From NCBI RefSeq assembly GCF_040610475.1, contig NZ_JBEXMJ010000002.1, forward strand, positions 403,541-467,540: a DNA stretch of 64,000 nt, read 5' to 3'. This DNA is from Actinopolymorpha sp. NPDC004070. Its GTDB lineage: Bacteria > Actinomycetota > Actinomycetes > Propionibacteriales > Actinopolymorphaceae. The first letter of the stretch is position 1; every line of letters starts with the position of its first letter. Below, in pieces: positions 40,384 to 49,668 of this stretch. The position numbers and the translations under genes are program-made. The notes under the pieces are model-generated. The model saw nothing but the letters and a program-made list of their open reading frames with translations. It did no database searches and was not told where the DNA came from.

Positions 40384-42123
40384 TCAGGCTTCGGTCGGCT
40401 GGGGAGTCCCGGCGAGCTGGCGGCGTTCGGCGCGGCGGACCCGGGCGAGCTCGGGATCCAGGACCGGTACGGCGGCCAGCAGCGCGCGGGTGTACTCGTG
40501 CCGCGGGTCCTCGTACAACACCTCGGCGTCGGCGAGTTCGACCACCTCGCCCCGGCGCATCACCGCCACCCGGTCGCTGACCTGGCGGACGACGGCGAGG
40601 TCGTGGCTGACGAACACCACCGCGAAGCCGTACTCCGCCCGGAGCTCGTCGATCAGCTCCAGCACCTGCGCCTGGGTCGTGACGTCCAGCGCGGACACCG
40701 GCTCGTCGCAGACCAGCACCGACGGGCGGCCGGCGAGCGCTCGAGCGATCCCGATCCGCTGCCGCTGACCGCCGGAGAACTCGTGCGGGTAGTCGCCGGA
40801 CCGGTTCGGGTCCAGGCCCACCTGGGTGAGCAGGTCCGCGACCGTCGCCGCCGCCTCGGACCGCCCTGCTCCCCGTACTCGCAGCGGCTCGGCGATGCTG
40901 TCCCCGACCGCGCGCCGGGGGTTGAGTGAGGACGCCGGGTCCTGGAACACCATCGCCACCTCGCGGCGCCGCTCGCGCAACCGGCGGCCGGACAGCTTCG
41001 AGAGGTCCGTCCCGCCGAGCAGCACCTCGCCGGCGGAGGGCCGCAGCAGGCCGACCATCATCCGGGCCAGCGTCGTCTTCCCGCTGCCGCTCTCTCCGAC
41101 CACGCCCAGCACCTCGCCGCGGCGCAGGTCCAGGTCGACGCCGGCGACGGCGTGCACGACCTCCCGCCGCCGGGCCCCACCGCGTCTGCCGGGAAAGTCG
41201 CGGTGCACGCCGCGCATCGTCATCACCACGCCGTCGGCGGGGTCGCGTTCGTCCTCGCTCGCCGCGACCTCGGTACCTACGCGGCCAGGCCGGTCCGGCG
41301 CGACGTCCACCCGGGGCACCGCCGCCAGCAGTCGGCGCGTGTACGCCGCGGAGGGCGCGCCCAGGACCCGTGCGGTCGGCCCGCGCTCGACCTCCCGCCC
41401 GGCACTCATCACCAGCACGTTGTCGACGCTGCCCGCCACCACGCCGAGATCGTGCGTCACCAGGATCAGTGCCATCCCGGTGTCGGCCCGCAGCTCGGCC
41501 AGCAGGTCGAGGATCTGCGCCTGCACGGTGACGTCGAGGGCGGTGGTGGGTTCGTCGGCGACGAGCACCCGCGGCTCGCAGGCCAGCGCCATCGCGATCA
41601 GGGCCCGCTGCCGCATGCCGCCGGACAGTTCGTGCGGGTACGCGTCCACCCGGCGGTGCGGGTCGGGGATGTGCACCCGGTCGAGCACCTCGATCGCGCG
41701 TTCGCGAGCGGCCCGCCGGCCGGCGCCGGTGTGCAGCCGGTAGACCTCGCCGATCTGGTCGCCGACGCGGTAGTACGGGTCGAACGCCGACAGCGGGTCC
41801 TGGAAGATCATCGCGACCTCCGCTCCCCGCATCCGGCGTACCTGCTCGTCGGGCGCGGTGAGGACCGGTACTCCCGCGACCTCCACCTCGCCGGACACCC
41901 GCGCGTCGGTGCCCCGGTGCAGCCCGAGCAGCGTCAGCGCGGTGACCGTCTTGCCCGAGCCGGACTCACCGACCAGGCCGAGCCCGCCGCCGGGGGGCAG
42001 GTCGAACGACAGCCCGTCGACGGCGGGAGGCGCCCCGGAGGCCGCGGCACCCGGAAAGGCGATCCGCAGGTCGCGGACGGACACCGCCGGCTGAACGATG
42101 TTGTCAACGACGTTGCCGGTCAT
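40384..42123 (-). CDS. Peptide ABC transporter fused ATPase (DppD-DppF type)
   Basis: A 579-residue chain with two complete nucleotide-binding domains. The first (about 10-265) has GESGSGKTVTALTLLG, LSGGMRQRALIAMALACEP and VLVADEPTTALD; the second (about 300-560) has GESGSGKTTLARMMVGLL, FSGGQRQRIGIARALAGRP and VLVCDEPVSALD. It powers import of peptides or related solutes such as nickel or glycosides. ATG 42123 overlaps the permease stop (ATGA). It is the last gene of the operon. Confidence 0.94.
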   Translation of the reverse strand: MTGNVVDNIVQPAVSVRDLRIAFPGAAASGAPPAVDGLSFDLPPGGGLGLVGESGSGKTVTALTLLGLHRGTDARVSGEVEVAGVPVLTAPDEQVRRMRGAEVAMIFQDPLSAFDPYYRVGDQIGEVYRLHTGAGRRAARERAIEVLDRVHIPDPHRRVDAYPHELSGGMRQRALIAMALACEPRVLVADEPTTALDVTVQAQILDLLAELRADTGMALILVTHDLGVVAGSVDNVLVMSAGREVERGPTARVLGAPSAAYTRRLLAAVPRVDVAPDRPGRVGTEVAASEDERDPADGVVMTMRGVHRDFPGRRGGARRREVVHAVAGVDLDLRRGEVLGVVGESGSGKTTLARMMVGLLRPSAGEVLLGGTDLSKLSGRRLRERRREVAMVFQDPASSLNPRRAVGDSIAEPLRVRGAGRSEAAATVADLLTQVGLDPNRSGDYPHEFSGGQRQRIGIARALAGRPSVLVCDEPVSALDVTTQAQVLELIDELRAEYGFAVVFVSHDLAVVRQVSDRVAVMRRGEVVELADAEVLYEDPRHEYTRALLAAVPVLDPELARVRRAERRQLAGTPQPTEA

Positions 42124-43136
42124 GCGCCCCTCCGCCCCAGCCGGTCCTCGCCCAGGCTGACCCGCGGGTCGGCCACCGCGTACAACAGGTCCGCGACAGC
42201 GTTGGCGAGCACGATGAAGAAGCCGGACAGCAGGGTGAGGCCCACCACCACCGGCAGGTCGACCACGCGGACCGAGTCGACCAGCAGCTGGCCCAGGCCG
42301 GGCAGCCCGAACACGCTCTCGGTGATCGCCGCGCCGCCGAGCAGGGCACCGAGGTCGAGCGCCACCAGCGTCACCAGCGGGGTGAGCGCGCTGCGCAGGG
42401 CGTGCCGGCCGACGATGGAGCGTTCGGTCAGGCCGTACGCCCGGCCGGTGCGGATGTGGTCCTCGGCCAGCGTCTCCAGGATCGAGGTGCGGGTGATCCG
42501 GGTGTAGACCGCGGCCTGCACGATCGCCAGTGTCACCCACGGCAGCACCAGGTTGGTGGCCCAGGCGGCGGGGTCCTCGTGCAGCGGGACGTACGACGGG
42601 AACGGCAGCCAGCGAAGGTACGCGCACACCAGCATCAGCAACAGGATGCCCACCAGGAACGTCGGCGCGGACATCCCAGCGAGCGTGGTCACCGTCACCA
42701 GCCGGTCGGCGGTGCGGCCCCGGCGCAGCGCGGACACCACACCCGCGGCGACGCCGACGACCAGCCAGATCACCAGCGAGCCGAGGGTGAGCGACAGCGT
42801 CACCGGCAGCCGGTCGAACAGCAGCGCCAGTACCGGCTCGTCGGTCTGGAACGAGTAGCCCAGGCAGGGCGCCGGGCAGTGGTCGACGGTGGGGCCGGCG
42901 CTGAAGTCGCGGCCGGCCAGCAGGCCCTGCAGGAAGTGCCAGTACTGCACCCAGATCGGCTGGTCGACGCCCATCTGGGCCTCGACGACCTTCAGGTGGT
43001 CCGGCGTACAGCCCTTGCCGCAGGCCAGCAGCGCCGGGTTGCCCGGCGTGAGGTAGAAGATCGTGTAGACCACGGCGGACAGGACGAGCAGCACCACCAG
43101 GGCGCCCGCCAGCCGGCGCAGCAGGTAGCCGGTCAC
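42120..43136 (-). CDS. Peptide ABC transporter permease (DppB-like)
   Basis: A 338-residue permease. N-terminal YLLRRLAGALVVLLVLSAVVY is the typical first helix; GLTERSIVGRHALRSALTPL and FGLPGLGQLLVDSV are conserved late blocks. The first extracytoplasmic loop contains four cysteines (ACGKGC and CPAPC), unusual for the family and possibly disulfide bonded. GTG 43136 overlaps the preceding permease stop (GTGA). Confidence 0.93.
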   Translation of the reverse strand: MTGYLLRRLAGALVVLLVLSAVVYTIFYLTPGNPALLACGKGCTPDHLKVVEAQMGVDQPIWVQYWHFLQGLLAGRDFSAGPTVDHCPAPCLGYSFQTDEPVLALLFDRLPVTLSLTLGSLVIWLVVGVAAGVVSALRRGRTADRLVTVTTLAGMSAPTFLVGILLLMLVCAYLRWLPFPSYVPLHEDPAAWATNLVLPWVTLAIVQAAVYTRITRTSILETLAEDHIRTGRAYGLTERSIVGRHALRSALTPLVTLVALDLGALLGGAAITESVFGLPGLGQLLVDSVRVVDLPVVVGLTLLSGFFIVLANAVADLLYAVADPRVSLGEDRLGRRGA

Positions 43137-44128
43137 GAGGCCCGCCCCCGCACGCGTGCTCGGGCCCGCGGGTCGAGTGCGGTCCGCAGGCCGTCGCCGG
43201 CCAGGGTGAACGCCAGCACGGTGACGAACAGCAGCACGGCCGGGATCAGCACGTACGTGGGGTCGCCGCGAAACCATGTCGTCGCCGTGGACAGCATCTG
43301 CCCCCACGACGACGTCGGTGGGCGGACGCCGATGCCGAGGAACGACAGTGCCGCCTCGGCCACGACGTTGCCGGGCAGCAGCAGCGCGGCGTACGTCAGC
43401 ACCGGCGCGGCCAGGCCGGGCAGGATCTCCCGGCGCGCCACCCGCACCGGGTGCACGCCGGCCAGCCGGGCGGCCGCGACATAGTCGGCCTCCCGCAGAG
43501 TCAGCGTCTGGCCGCGCACGATCCGGGCAACCCCGGCCCAGCCGAGGACCCCGAGGACGACCACCAGCAGCACCGGACGCGGGAACGACGACGGCACGAT
43601 CGCCAGCAGCGCGATTGAGAACACCAGCCCGGGGAACGCCAGGATCAGGTCGATGAACCGGCCGAGAACGCTGTCCAGCAGTCGCCCGCCCACACCCGCG
43701 GCCAGCCCGACCGTGACACCGATCAGCACCTGCAGCACGGTCGCGCCGATCGCCACGCCGAGGGAGACCCGGGCGCCGTAGACGACCCGGGCGAACAGGT
43801 CCCGCCCGGTGGTGGGCTCCACGCCGAGCCAGTGGTCGGCGCTGATCCCGCCGAACGAACCGAGCGGTACGCCGCCGCGGCCGGAGTCGATCAGCCCGTC
43901 GTGGAAGGTCGTCGGGTCCTGCCCCTCCAACGCGGCCAGCAGCGGTGCCAGCAGCGCGACCAGGACGAGCAGGCCGACGACGACCGCGGCGACGACGGCG
44001 GCCCGGCTCGAGGTGAACCGGAGCCAGACCACCCGGCCGCCGCCGACCGCGCCGCGGCCCGCGGGCACCGCCCCCGCGTCCGGCTCGGGGCCGGACGCGG
44101 GCGGCGGCGTGGAGACGGTGGCGCTCAC
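43133..44128 (-). CDS. Peptide ABC transporter permease (DppC-like)
   Basis: A 331-residue permease with a Pro/Gly-rich cytoplasmic start, a first helix (about 45-70) and the DppC block HWLGVEPTTGRDLFARVVYGAR. LREADYVAAARLAGVHPVRV is the ATPase-contact loop. Gene order is binding protein, DppC-like, DppB-like, fused ATPase, the reverse of the usual B-then-C order. A GTG start is used. Confidence 0.93.
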   Translation of the reverse strand: MSATVSTPPPASGPEPDAGAVPAGRGAVGGGRVVWLRFTSSRAAVVAAVVVGLLVLVALLAPLLAALEGQDPTTFHDGLIDSGRGGVPLGSFGGISADHWLGVEPTTGRDLFARVVYGARVSLGVAIGATVLQVLIGVTVGLAAGVGGRLLDSVLGRFIDLILAFPGLVFSIALLAIVPSSFPRPVLLVVVLGVLGWAGVARIVRGQTLTLREADYVAAARLAGVHPVRVARREILPGLAAPVLTYAALLLPGNVVAEAALSFLGIGVRPPTSSWGQMLSTATTWFRGDPTYVLIPAVLLFVTVLAFTLAGDGLRTALDPRARARVRGRAS

Positions 44129-44159
44129 CTGCTGCTCACCGAGCTGATCACCGTGGTGC

Positions 44160-45893
44160 TCACTTCACCGACAGCATCGTGACGTCGTACCTGCCGGTCC
44201 AGTCGCTGACGAAGGCGTTCTTGACGTTCTTGCCGTACATCACCAGGTCCTTGGTGGTGTAGAGCGGGACTGTCAACGCCTGCTTGCCCAGCTGGGCGTC
44301 GAGCTGGCCGTAGCGCTTCGCCGCCTGCGCCGGGTCGGTGATCTTCGCGATCTCGTCGAACTCCGCGTTCACCTTCGGGTCGTCGTACTGCGCGAGGTTG
44401 TAGTTGCCCTGCGGCGGGATCTGCCGGCCGTCGAAGATCGGCTGCAGGAACGGGAAGCCGGACGGCCAGTCCGCGCCCCAGCCGAACAGCATCATCCCGG
44501 GCTCCTTCTTCGGGTCCCCGGTCTGCTCGTAGAACGCGTCGGTCTCCAGGCCCTGCGGCTTGACGGTGATGCCGGCCTTCTTCAGTGCGTCCTGGATCGC
44601 GGTGGCCGCGCCCGGTCCGGTCCCGTCCTTGGAGTCGGAGACGTAGGTGAGCGGCACGGTGAGGCCGTTCGGGTGACCCGCCTGCGCGAGCAGTTGCTTC
44701 GCCTTGGCCGGGTCGCCGGCCTTGCCCGCCGGGAAGTAGTCGTACTTCTGGTAGCCCATCGACTTCTGCGCCGGCAGGAACGTCGTCGCCGGGTCGGCCA
44801 GCGCGGTGCCGCCGACCGCGTTGATCACCGACGTACGGCTCACCGCGTAGGAGATCGCCTGCCGCACCTTGGGGTCGTCGAACGGCTTCTGCTTGGGGTT
44901 GAACGCGATGTAGTACAGGAACGGGAAGTGGCCCTTGGCCACCCGCTTGTCCAGCTCGGGGTCGTTACCCAGGCGGGCGAGCTCGGACGGGCCGAGGTCG
45001 GTGTCGGTGGTGACGGCGTTCGCGTCCTTGCCGGCGCCGGTGAAGATCCGCTGGTTGATCACCGCGGCGTCCAGGCCGGAGGTGACCTCGACCCGCTCCG
45101 GGCAGGCGAGGCGGTTCTTGTCGACCGACCGCGACCAGTGCGGGTTGCGGGTGAGCACCAGCTTCTTGTTCTTCTGGTACGACTCCACCTGGTAGGGCCC
45201 GCTGGAGACCGGCTTGTTCTCGTACTTCACGCCGGTGTCCTTGGCCTTCGGCACCGGGGCGAACTGCGTGGCCGTGGCGAGGAACGGGAAGTCGCCCTCC
45301 GGCTTGCGCAGGTGGAACACGATCGTCTTGTCGTCCGGGGTCTCGATCGCCTTGATGCCGGCCGGGTCCTTGTAGACGCCCTGGTAGTTGGCGGCGCCGG
45401 CCAGCCAGTCGCGGAGGTACGGCGCACCGCCGGGAAGCTCCGGCGCGAACGACCGCTCGATGCCGTACTTGACGTCCTTGGAGGTGATCTTCGACCCGTC
45501 GCTGAACTTCAGGTTGTCCCGCAGCGTGTAGGTCCAGGTCTTCGCGTCGTCGCTGGCGACACCGGTGTTGGTGGCCAGGTCGGGAACGACCTTCGCGCCC
45601 GCGGCGCCGCCCGCGCGGTTGCGGGTGGTGAGCGTACGGAACAGCAGCGAGGGGATGTTGCCGCCGCCGGAGGTGTAGAGGCGGGCCGGGTCGAGGTGGG
45701 TGATGTCCTTCTGGTTCAGAACCGACAGCGTGCCGCCCTGGCACTTGGCGGGATCGAACCCACCGCCGCCCGCGCTGCCGCCGCGGGCGTTGTCGTCACC
45801 GCCGCCCGAACCGCACGCGGTCGCGACGGAGAGGGTGGCCACAGCGACGCCGATGGCCGCGGCCCGGATGAGAAGAGGTGGAACGTGACGCAT
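44160..45893 (-). CDS. Family 5 solute-binding lipoprotein (DppA/OppA-like)
   Basis: A 577-residue extracytoplasmic binding protein. The signal peptide (1-24) ends in LSVATAC, a lipobox. LNQKDITHLDPARLYTSGGG, WTYTLRDNLKFSDGSKITSKD, VKYGIERSF and the late ALTVPLYTTKDLVMYG are family 5 blocks. It captures peptides or other oligomers for the permease pair downstream. GAAGGG lies 6 nt before ATG 45893. Confidence 0.94.
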   Translation of the reverse strand: MRHVPPLLIRAAAIGVAVATLSVATACGSGGGDDNARGGSAGGGGFDPAKCQGGTLSVLNQKDITHLDPARLYTSGGGNIPSLLFRTLTTRNRAGGAAGAKVVPDLATNTGVASDDAKTWTYTLRDNLKFSDGSKITSKDVKYGIERSFAPELPGGAPYLRDWLAGAANYQGVYKDPAGIKAIETPDDKTIVFHLRKPEGDFPFLATATQFAPVPKAKDTGVKYENKPVSSGPYQVESYQKNKKLVLTRNPHWSRSVDKNRLACPERVEVTSGLDAAVINQRIFTGAGKDANAVTTDTDLGPSELARLGNDPELDKRVAKGHFPFLYYIAFNPKQKPFDDPKVRQAISYAVSRTSVINAVGGTALADPATTFLPAQKSMGYQKYDYFPAGKAGDPAKAKQLLAQAGHPNGLTVPLTYVSDSKDGTGPGAATAIQDALKKAGITVKPQGLETDAFYEQTGDPKKEPGMMLFGWGADWPSGFPFLQPIFDGRQIPPQGNYNLAQYDDPKVNAEFDEIAKITDPAQAAKRYGQLDAQLGKQALTVPLYTTKDLVMYGKNVKNAFVSDWTGRYDVTMLSVK

Positions 45894-46247
45894 GGAGAGC
45901 CCTTCGGGAGGCACCGGAGGCCGGTCGGCTCAGCAGTCGGAGCGGACGGCCTGGTGGGGACACGAGCACCCGGGACGGCGTACGGCGGTGTACGGCGAGT
46001 GGTGTGACGTCTGCGCCCGACGCCGGTCCCTGGGTGCTCCGGAAGTCGGAGGCAGGAGTCAGCGACACAGCACGTCGGCGACGTCGTGTGCGTGGACGGC
46101 CAGCAACGCGAGCACGTACCCCTGCGCCGGGGACTGGTCCCGGCGGGTAGCGCTCGCGGATCTCGACACACTGCACGACACGAACGCAGATCGTACGTCC
46201 GCTTCCGGAGCCTCGCCATCCGGGTGCCGGATGCGCGAAGGTCGGCG
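45894..46247. other. Intergenic region between peptide transporter and response regulator
   Basis: This 354-bp gap must hold the peptide operon promoter and the terminator of the two-component operon. Apart from the hairpin at 46217-46233 and GTACRCCG-type repeats near 45980-46000 I see no gene, clear promoter or riboswitch. Open frames here show no coding character. Confidence 0.5.
46217..46233 (-). terminator. 7-bp hairpin after response regulator gene
   Basis: CATCCGG and CCGGATG flank a 3-nt loop, 15 nt past the regulator stop on the minus strand. No U-run is present. Confidence 0.4.
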
Positions 46248-46898
46248 TCAGGGCGTGATGAACCGGTCGCGGTAGGCCCGCACCACGGCCTGGGTGCGGT
46301 CGCGTACCTCCAGCTTGGTGAGCACCGAGGCGACGTGCGTCTTCACCGTCTCCACGCTGACGTAGAGCCGGCGGGCGATCTCGGCGTTGGACAGCCCTTC
46401 AGCGACGAGGGTGAGGATCTCCGCCTCCCGCGCGGTGAGCCGGCCGAACCCGGGGTGCGCCTCGTGGGCCGCACCGGCCGACCCGAACATCGCCCGGACC
46501 TTCGCCGGGAACAGCAGCGACTCACCGCCGTGCACCGTGCGGATGGCCTGGGTGATCTCCTCTCCGGACGCCCGCTTGAGCAGGAAGCCGGAGGCGCCGG
46601 CCAGCATCGCCCGGGTCACGTAGTCGTCGTCGGCGAACGTCGTGAGCACGAGCACCTTCACCCGGTCGGGCCACCGGGCGGTGATCGTCCGGGTCGCCTC
46701 GATGCCGTCCACCCGGGGCATCCGGACGTCCATCAGGACGACGTCCGGCAGGTGCCGCCCGGTCGCCGAGACGGCCTCTGCCCCGTCGCCGGCCTCGCCG
46801 ACGACGGCGATGTCGGGTTCGGGGGCGAGGATCGCCGCGAGACCGTGCCGGATCATCGGCTCGTCGTCGGCCACGAGAACGCTGATGTTCGGGTTCAT
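46248..46898 (-). CDS. NarL/FixJ-type response regulator
   Basis: A 216-residue regulator with Asp57 in VVLMDVRMPRVDG, Lys in FLLKRASGEE and LuxR helix-turn-helix LTAREAEILTLVAEGLSNAE and SVETVKTHVASVLTKLEV. The start overlaps the kinase stop (ATGA). It is the third NarL-type regulator in the window. Its target may include the peptide transporter just downstream. Confidence 0.95.
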   Translation of the reverse strand: MNPNISVLVADDEPMIRHGLAAILAPEPDIAVVGEAGDGAEAVSATGRHLPDVVLMDVRMPRVDGIEATRTITARWPDRVKVLVLTTFADDDYVTRAMLAGASGFLLKRASGEEITQAIRTVHGGESLLFPAKVRAMFGSAGAAHEAHPGFGRLTAREAEILTLVAEGLSNAEIARRLYVSVETVKTHVASVLTKLEVRDRTQAVVRAYRDRFITP

Positions 46899-48349
46899 CT
46901 GGTCTGCTCCGGTGCCGGTGGGGTGGGTGAGGCCGGTGAGTTCGGTGACACGGGACGGGAACGGGAGTCGGGACGGGGGCGTGCCGCCGCTCCGGGGAGT
47001 TCGGCGCGCAGCCGCCACCATCCCGCGGCGCCTTCCTCGGGTCCGACGGCGAGGGTGCCGCCGAGCAGGTTCACACGTTCCCGGATGCCGACCAGGCCGC
47101 GCCCGCCGTCGCGCCGGCCGCGGCCGGTGGAGCCGACCCGGTTGGCCACCTCGATCCTCAACCGGTCCTCGGCGAGGGTGAGCGTGAGCTCGGTGGGGTC
47201 GTCGGTGCCGTAGCGGGCGGCGTTCGTCAGCGCCTCGGCGACGATCCGGTATCCCTCGCGGCTCACCGGCTCCGGCACCGCGCCCGCCTCCGCGGGCACG
47301 CTCCCGTCGATCCGCCGCCCGGCCGAACGCAGCCGCTCCAGCAGGGTGTCCAGGTCGGCGAGGGTGCGGGCGTCCGTGTCCCCTCCACCGGAGCCTTGGT
47401 CGGCTCCGCCGCCCGGGCCGGGCCCGGTGTCCGCGCCGCTGCCGGACCTGCTGCCGGAGCCGGTCCCGGAGCCGGTCCCAGAGCCGGTCCCGGAGCCGGG
47501 ACCCGCGTCGGCGCGCAGGACCCGCAACGCCTCGTCGAGGTCGGTCAGTGCGGACCGCGCGACCCCGGCGATGTCCTCGCAGTACGCGCGTACCGCGCTC
47601 TCCTCCGGCGTACGGACCGCGGCCGTGGCCAGCACCGAGATGATGCTCAGGTTGTGCCCCACGGAGTCGTGCAGGTCGCGGGCGACCCGGTTGCGCTCGG
47701 CGGCCCGGGCGGCCTGGGTCGCGGTGATCGCCATCAGTTCCCGCGGCGACGGGCCGAGCATCACCTCCGCCGGCCAGGTGGCCAGCAGGGGCAGGCCGAC
47801 CACGACCGCAGCACCAACCACGGCGGCGACCGCGCCGGCGGCGACCACCAGCCAGTCCGCACCCGTGCCGAGCAGGGGAAGCGCCGGTATGCCGAGCGGG
47901 CGGGTGCCCGCGGCGCCGGTCCACGGCGCGCCGACCAGGCCGACCCCGACCGGAATCGCCACCAGGCCGGCGAGCAGCACGGCCGCGCCGGCCACCAGGT
48001 GCGCGGTGAACCACAGCGACGTTCGTACGCGTTCGACCCGCCCCGCCTGCTGTTGCCGGTGCCATCCGTCGGGGAACCGCGCGCCGAGCAGCGTCTCGGC
48101 CAGGACGACCTCGGTACGCCGGGCCGGGATGAGCAGGCCCATCGCCAGCGCGAGGACCAGCGCCGTCGCGACGACCAGGGCGGCGCGGACCCAGCCGGAA
48201 TCCAGGTTCAGCGTGACCGGGAGGGTGAGGAACCACGCGCACAACCCGACCGAGCTGGCGCCGCCGGTGCCGACGAGCAGGAACAGCAGCGCGCGGCTCC
48301 ACGCCCGCAGCCGGGCCGTCGTACCGGCCGGGACCGTCGTCCTCACCAC
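46895..48349 (-). CDS. NarL/DesK-type sensor histidine kinase
   Basis: A 484-residue kinase with four to six membrane segments (about 18-190) and the HisKA_3 box RVARDLHDSVGHNLS (His227). The ATPase domain has YRIVAEALTNAARYG and GLVGIRERVNLLGG. Between the helical hairpin and ATPase domain lies a 40-residue Gly/Ser/Thr-rich linker (GSGTGSGTGSGTGSGS) encoded by 12-bp DNA repeats. AGGAGG sits 5 nt before GTG 48349. It follows the alpha/beta hydrolase gene by 18 bp, so all three are probably one operon. Confidence 0.93.
   Translation of the reverse strand: MVRTTVPAGTTARLRAWSRALLFLLVGTGGASSVGLCAWFLTLPVTLNLDSGWVRAALVVATALVLALAMGLLIPARRTEVVLAETLLGARFPDGWHRQQQAGRVERVRTSLWFTAHLVAGAAVLLAGLVAIPVGVGLVGAPWTGAAGTRPLGIPALPLLGTGADWLVVAAGAVAAVVGAAVVVGLPLLATWPAEVMLGPSPRELMAITATQAARAAERNRVARDLHDSVGHNLSIISVLATAAVRTPEESAVRAYCEDIAGVARSALTDLDEALRVLRADAGPGSGTGSGTGSGTGSGSRSGSGADTGPGPGGGADQGSGGGDTDARTLADLDTLLERLRSAGRRIDGSVPAEAGAVPEPVSREGYRIVAEALTNAARYGTDDPTELTLTLAEDRLRIEVANRVGSTGRGRRDGGRGLVGIRERVNLLGGTLAVGPEEGAAGWWRLRAELPGAAARPRPDSRSRPVSPNSPASPTPPAPEQTR
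47454..47501 (-). repeat. 12-bp tandem repeat encoding Gly-Ser-Gly-Thr linker
   Basis: Four head-to-tail units of CCGGAGCCGGTC, two with small changes, at 47454, 47466, 47478 and 47490. Confidence 0.9.
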
Positions 48350-48367
48350 TGTCCCCTCCTCACGGCA

Positions 48368-49273
48368 CTACCCCTCGCTGTCCGAATGGCCGCGCGGTCC
48401 GTCGCCCGCCCCGTTTTCGGCCAGGCCGGCGAGGAGCTTCGCGGCCTGCCGGGGCCGGATCAGGAACTCGACGTGGCTGCTGTCCAGCGTGTGCACCTGG
48501 AACAGGTTGTCCGGGGTGAGGGCGTCCGCCTCGGCGATGAACCGGTCCTGCAGCGCGACCGGGATGGAGCGGTCCCCGGTGAGCCGGACGTATGTACGCG
48601 GGATCCGGCCCCACGTCGCTGCCTGGGCGCGGTCGTCCGGGCCGCCGGCGTCCAGGCTCTCGTCCGGCTCCAGGGTGTTCAGGAACGAGAGGAACTCGTC
48701 CTCGCTTCCGTCGGCCAGCATCGCCGTGCGCAGCGCGGCCAGCAGGTCGGGGTCGGCGGTACGCCAGTTCATCCGGATCGCGCCCAGTGCGGCCGGGTCG
48801 CCCACCAGCAGGCCCATGGTGTCGCCGAGCGCGCTGCTCGCGTACTCCGAGCCCTGCATGTACTCACCCGGGGTCGAGTCGACGCAGCACCACGCCGAGA
48901 CGTAGACGAGCCGGTCGACGAGTTCCGGTACGGCGTTCGCGACCGCGGTGAGGGTGATCCCGCCCCGGCTGTGCCCGACCAGGATCACCGGCCCGTGCTC
49001 GGCGGCCCGCCGCAGGACGCCGGTGACGTGGTCCACGTTGTCGGCCAGGGTGACGCCGGCCATCGCCGACGGCGCGGTCGCCAGCGCGGCCAGGTCCTGC
49101 GGGGCCTGGTAGGCCGCCGGGAAGGTCGCGCCGAAGCCGTGCCCGGGCAGGTCCACGGCGAGGCTGCGGTGGCCGAGCAGGGTGAGCTCGCGCTGCAGGG
49201 CGGTCCAGTTGGCGGCGTTGCCGTTGGAGCCGTGCACGAGGACGAACGTCGGGGTCGTGGTCGTCGTGGTCAT
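48368..49273 (-). CDS. Alpha/beta hydrolase
   Basis: A 301-residue esterase-like hydrolase. LVHGSNGNAANWTALQREL is the oxyanion region, the nucleophile is the serine of LVGHSRGGITLT, and the histidine is likely in TLDSSHVEFL, with aspartate near LEPDESLD. It resembles salicylate-esterase/hydroxynitrile-lyase-like hydrolases. ATG 49273 is chosen because AGGA lies 8 nt upstream; ATG 49282 is possible. It precedes the third two-component system in one operon. Confidence 0.9.
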   Translation of the reverse strand: MTTTTTTPTFVLVHGSNGNAANWTALQRELTLLGHRSLAVDLPGHGFGATFPAAYQAPQDLAALATAPSAMAGVTLADNVDHVTGVLRRAAEHGPVILVGHSRGGITLTAVANAVPELVDRLVYVSAWCCVDSTPGEYMQGSEYASSALGDTMGLLVGDPAALGAIRMNWRTADPDLLAALRTAMLADGSEDEFLSFLNTLEPDESLDAGGPDDRAQAATWGRIPRTYVRLTGDRSIPVALQDRFIAEADALTPDNLFQVHTLDSSHVEFLIRPRQAAKLLAGLAENGAGDGPRGHSDSEG

Positions 49274-49664
49274 GGCCGTCATCCTGACATCCGCCCCCTC
49301 CCGCGTCGGCGTGGCGGCCCGCCGCTTCGTTCACACTCGGAACTCTCGTCGCCGCGGCCCGCGCCGCCATCCCTCCCGGGAGGCATCCGCGCTCCCGCCG
49401 AGGGGTGAGGAGGGCCTCAGGTGGCAGGTCGGTGCACTCGGCACCGAATGTCCACATCCGGGGGTCTCCGTACGTACAAAGCCGACGTGGACGCCTATCG
49501 TGACTAGGGCGCACCAACGTGCCACCAACCGGCCACAACCCCAACACACCGGCCGCGAGGGACGCCGGGCACACGGGGGGGATGGAGGACAGTGGTGACA
49601 GCGGGGGCATCGAGGACGTTCAGAGCAGTTGTGACAGTGAGGCAGTAGGGACGACACCGGGCAG
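49274..49664. other. Divergent leader region of second secretion-like block
   Basis: This 391-bp gap holds the divergent promoters of the hydrolase and VirB6-like operons. It contains the shared 18-bp element (49489-49506), a CCTCCCGGGAGG palindrome near 49372, a CGGTGC-N5-GCACCG dyad near 49430, and a short coupled frame (49582-49668). Confidence 0.6.
49489..49506 (+). promoter_or_regulatory. Shared 18-bp promoter element, copy 2
   Basis: Identical to 34252-34269. TATCGT (49496-49501) is the -10-like part. Transcription from here would give a leader of about 155 nt before the VirB6-like ATG. No matching copy was found before the minus-strand operon at 60.4 kb. Confidence 0.6.
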
Positions 49665-49668
49665 ATGA
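49582..49668 (+). CDS. Possible 28-residue acidic leader peptide
   Basis: ATG-GAG-GAC opens a short frame (MEDSGDSGGIEDVQSS, then CDSEAVG) whose TGA overlaps the ATG of the VirB6-like gene. A G-run lies immediately upstream, too close for ideal initiation. It may couple translation of the membrane protein or be chance. Confidence 0.3.
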   Translation: MEDSGDSGGIEDVQSSCDSEAVGTTPGR

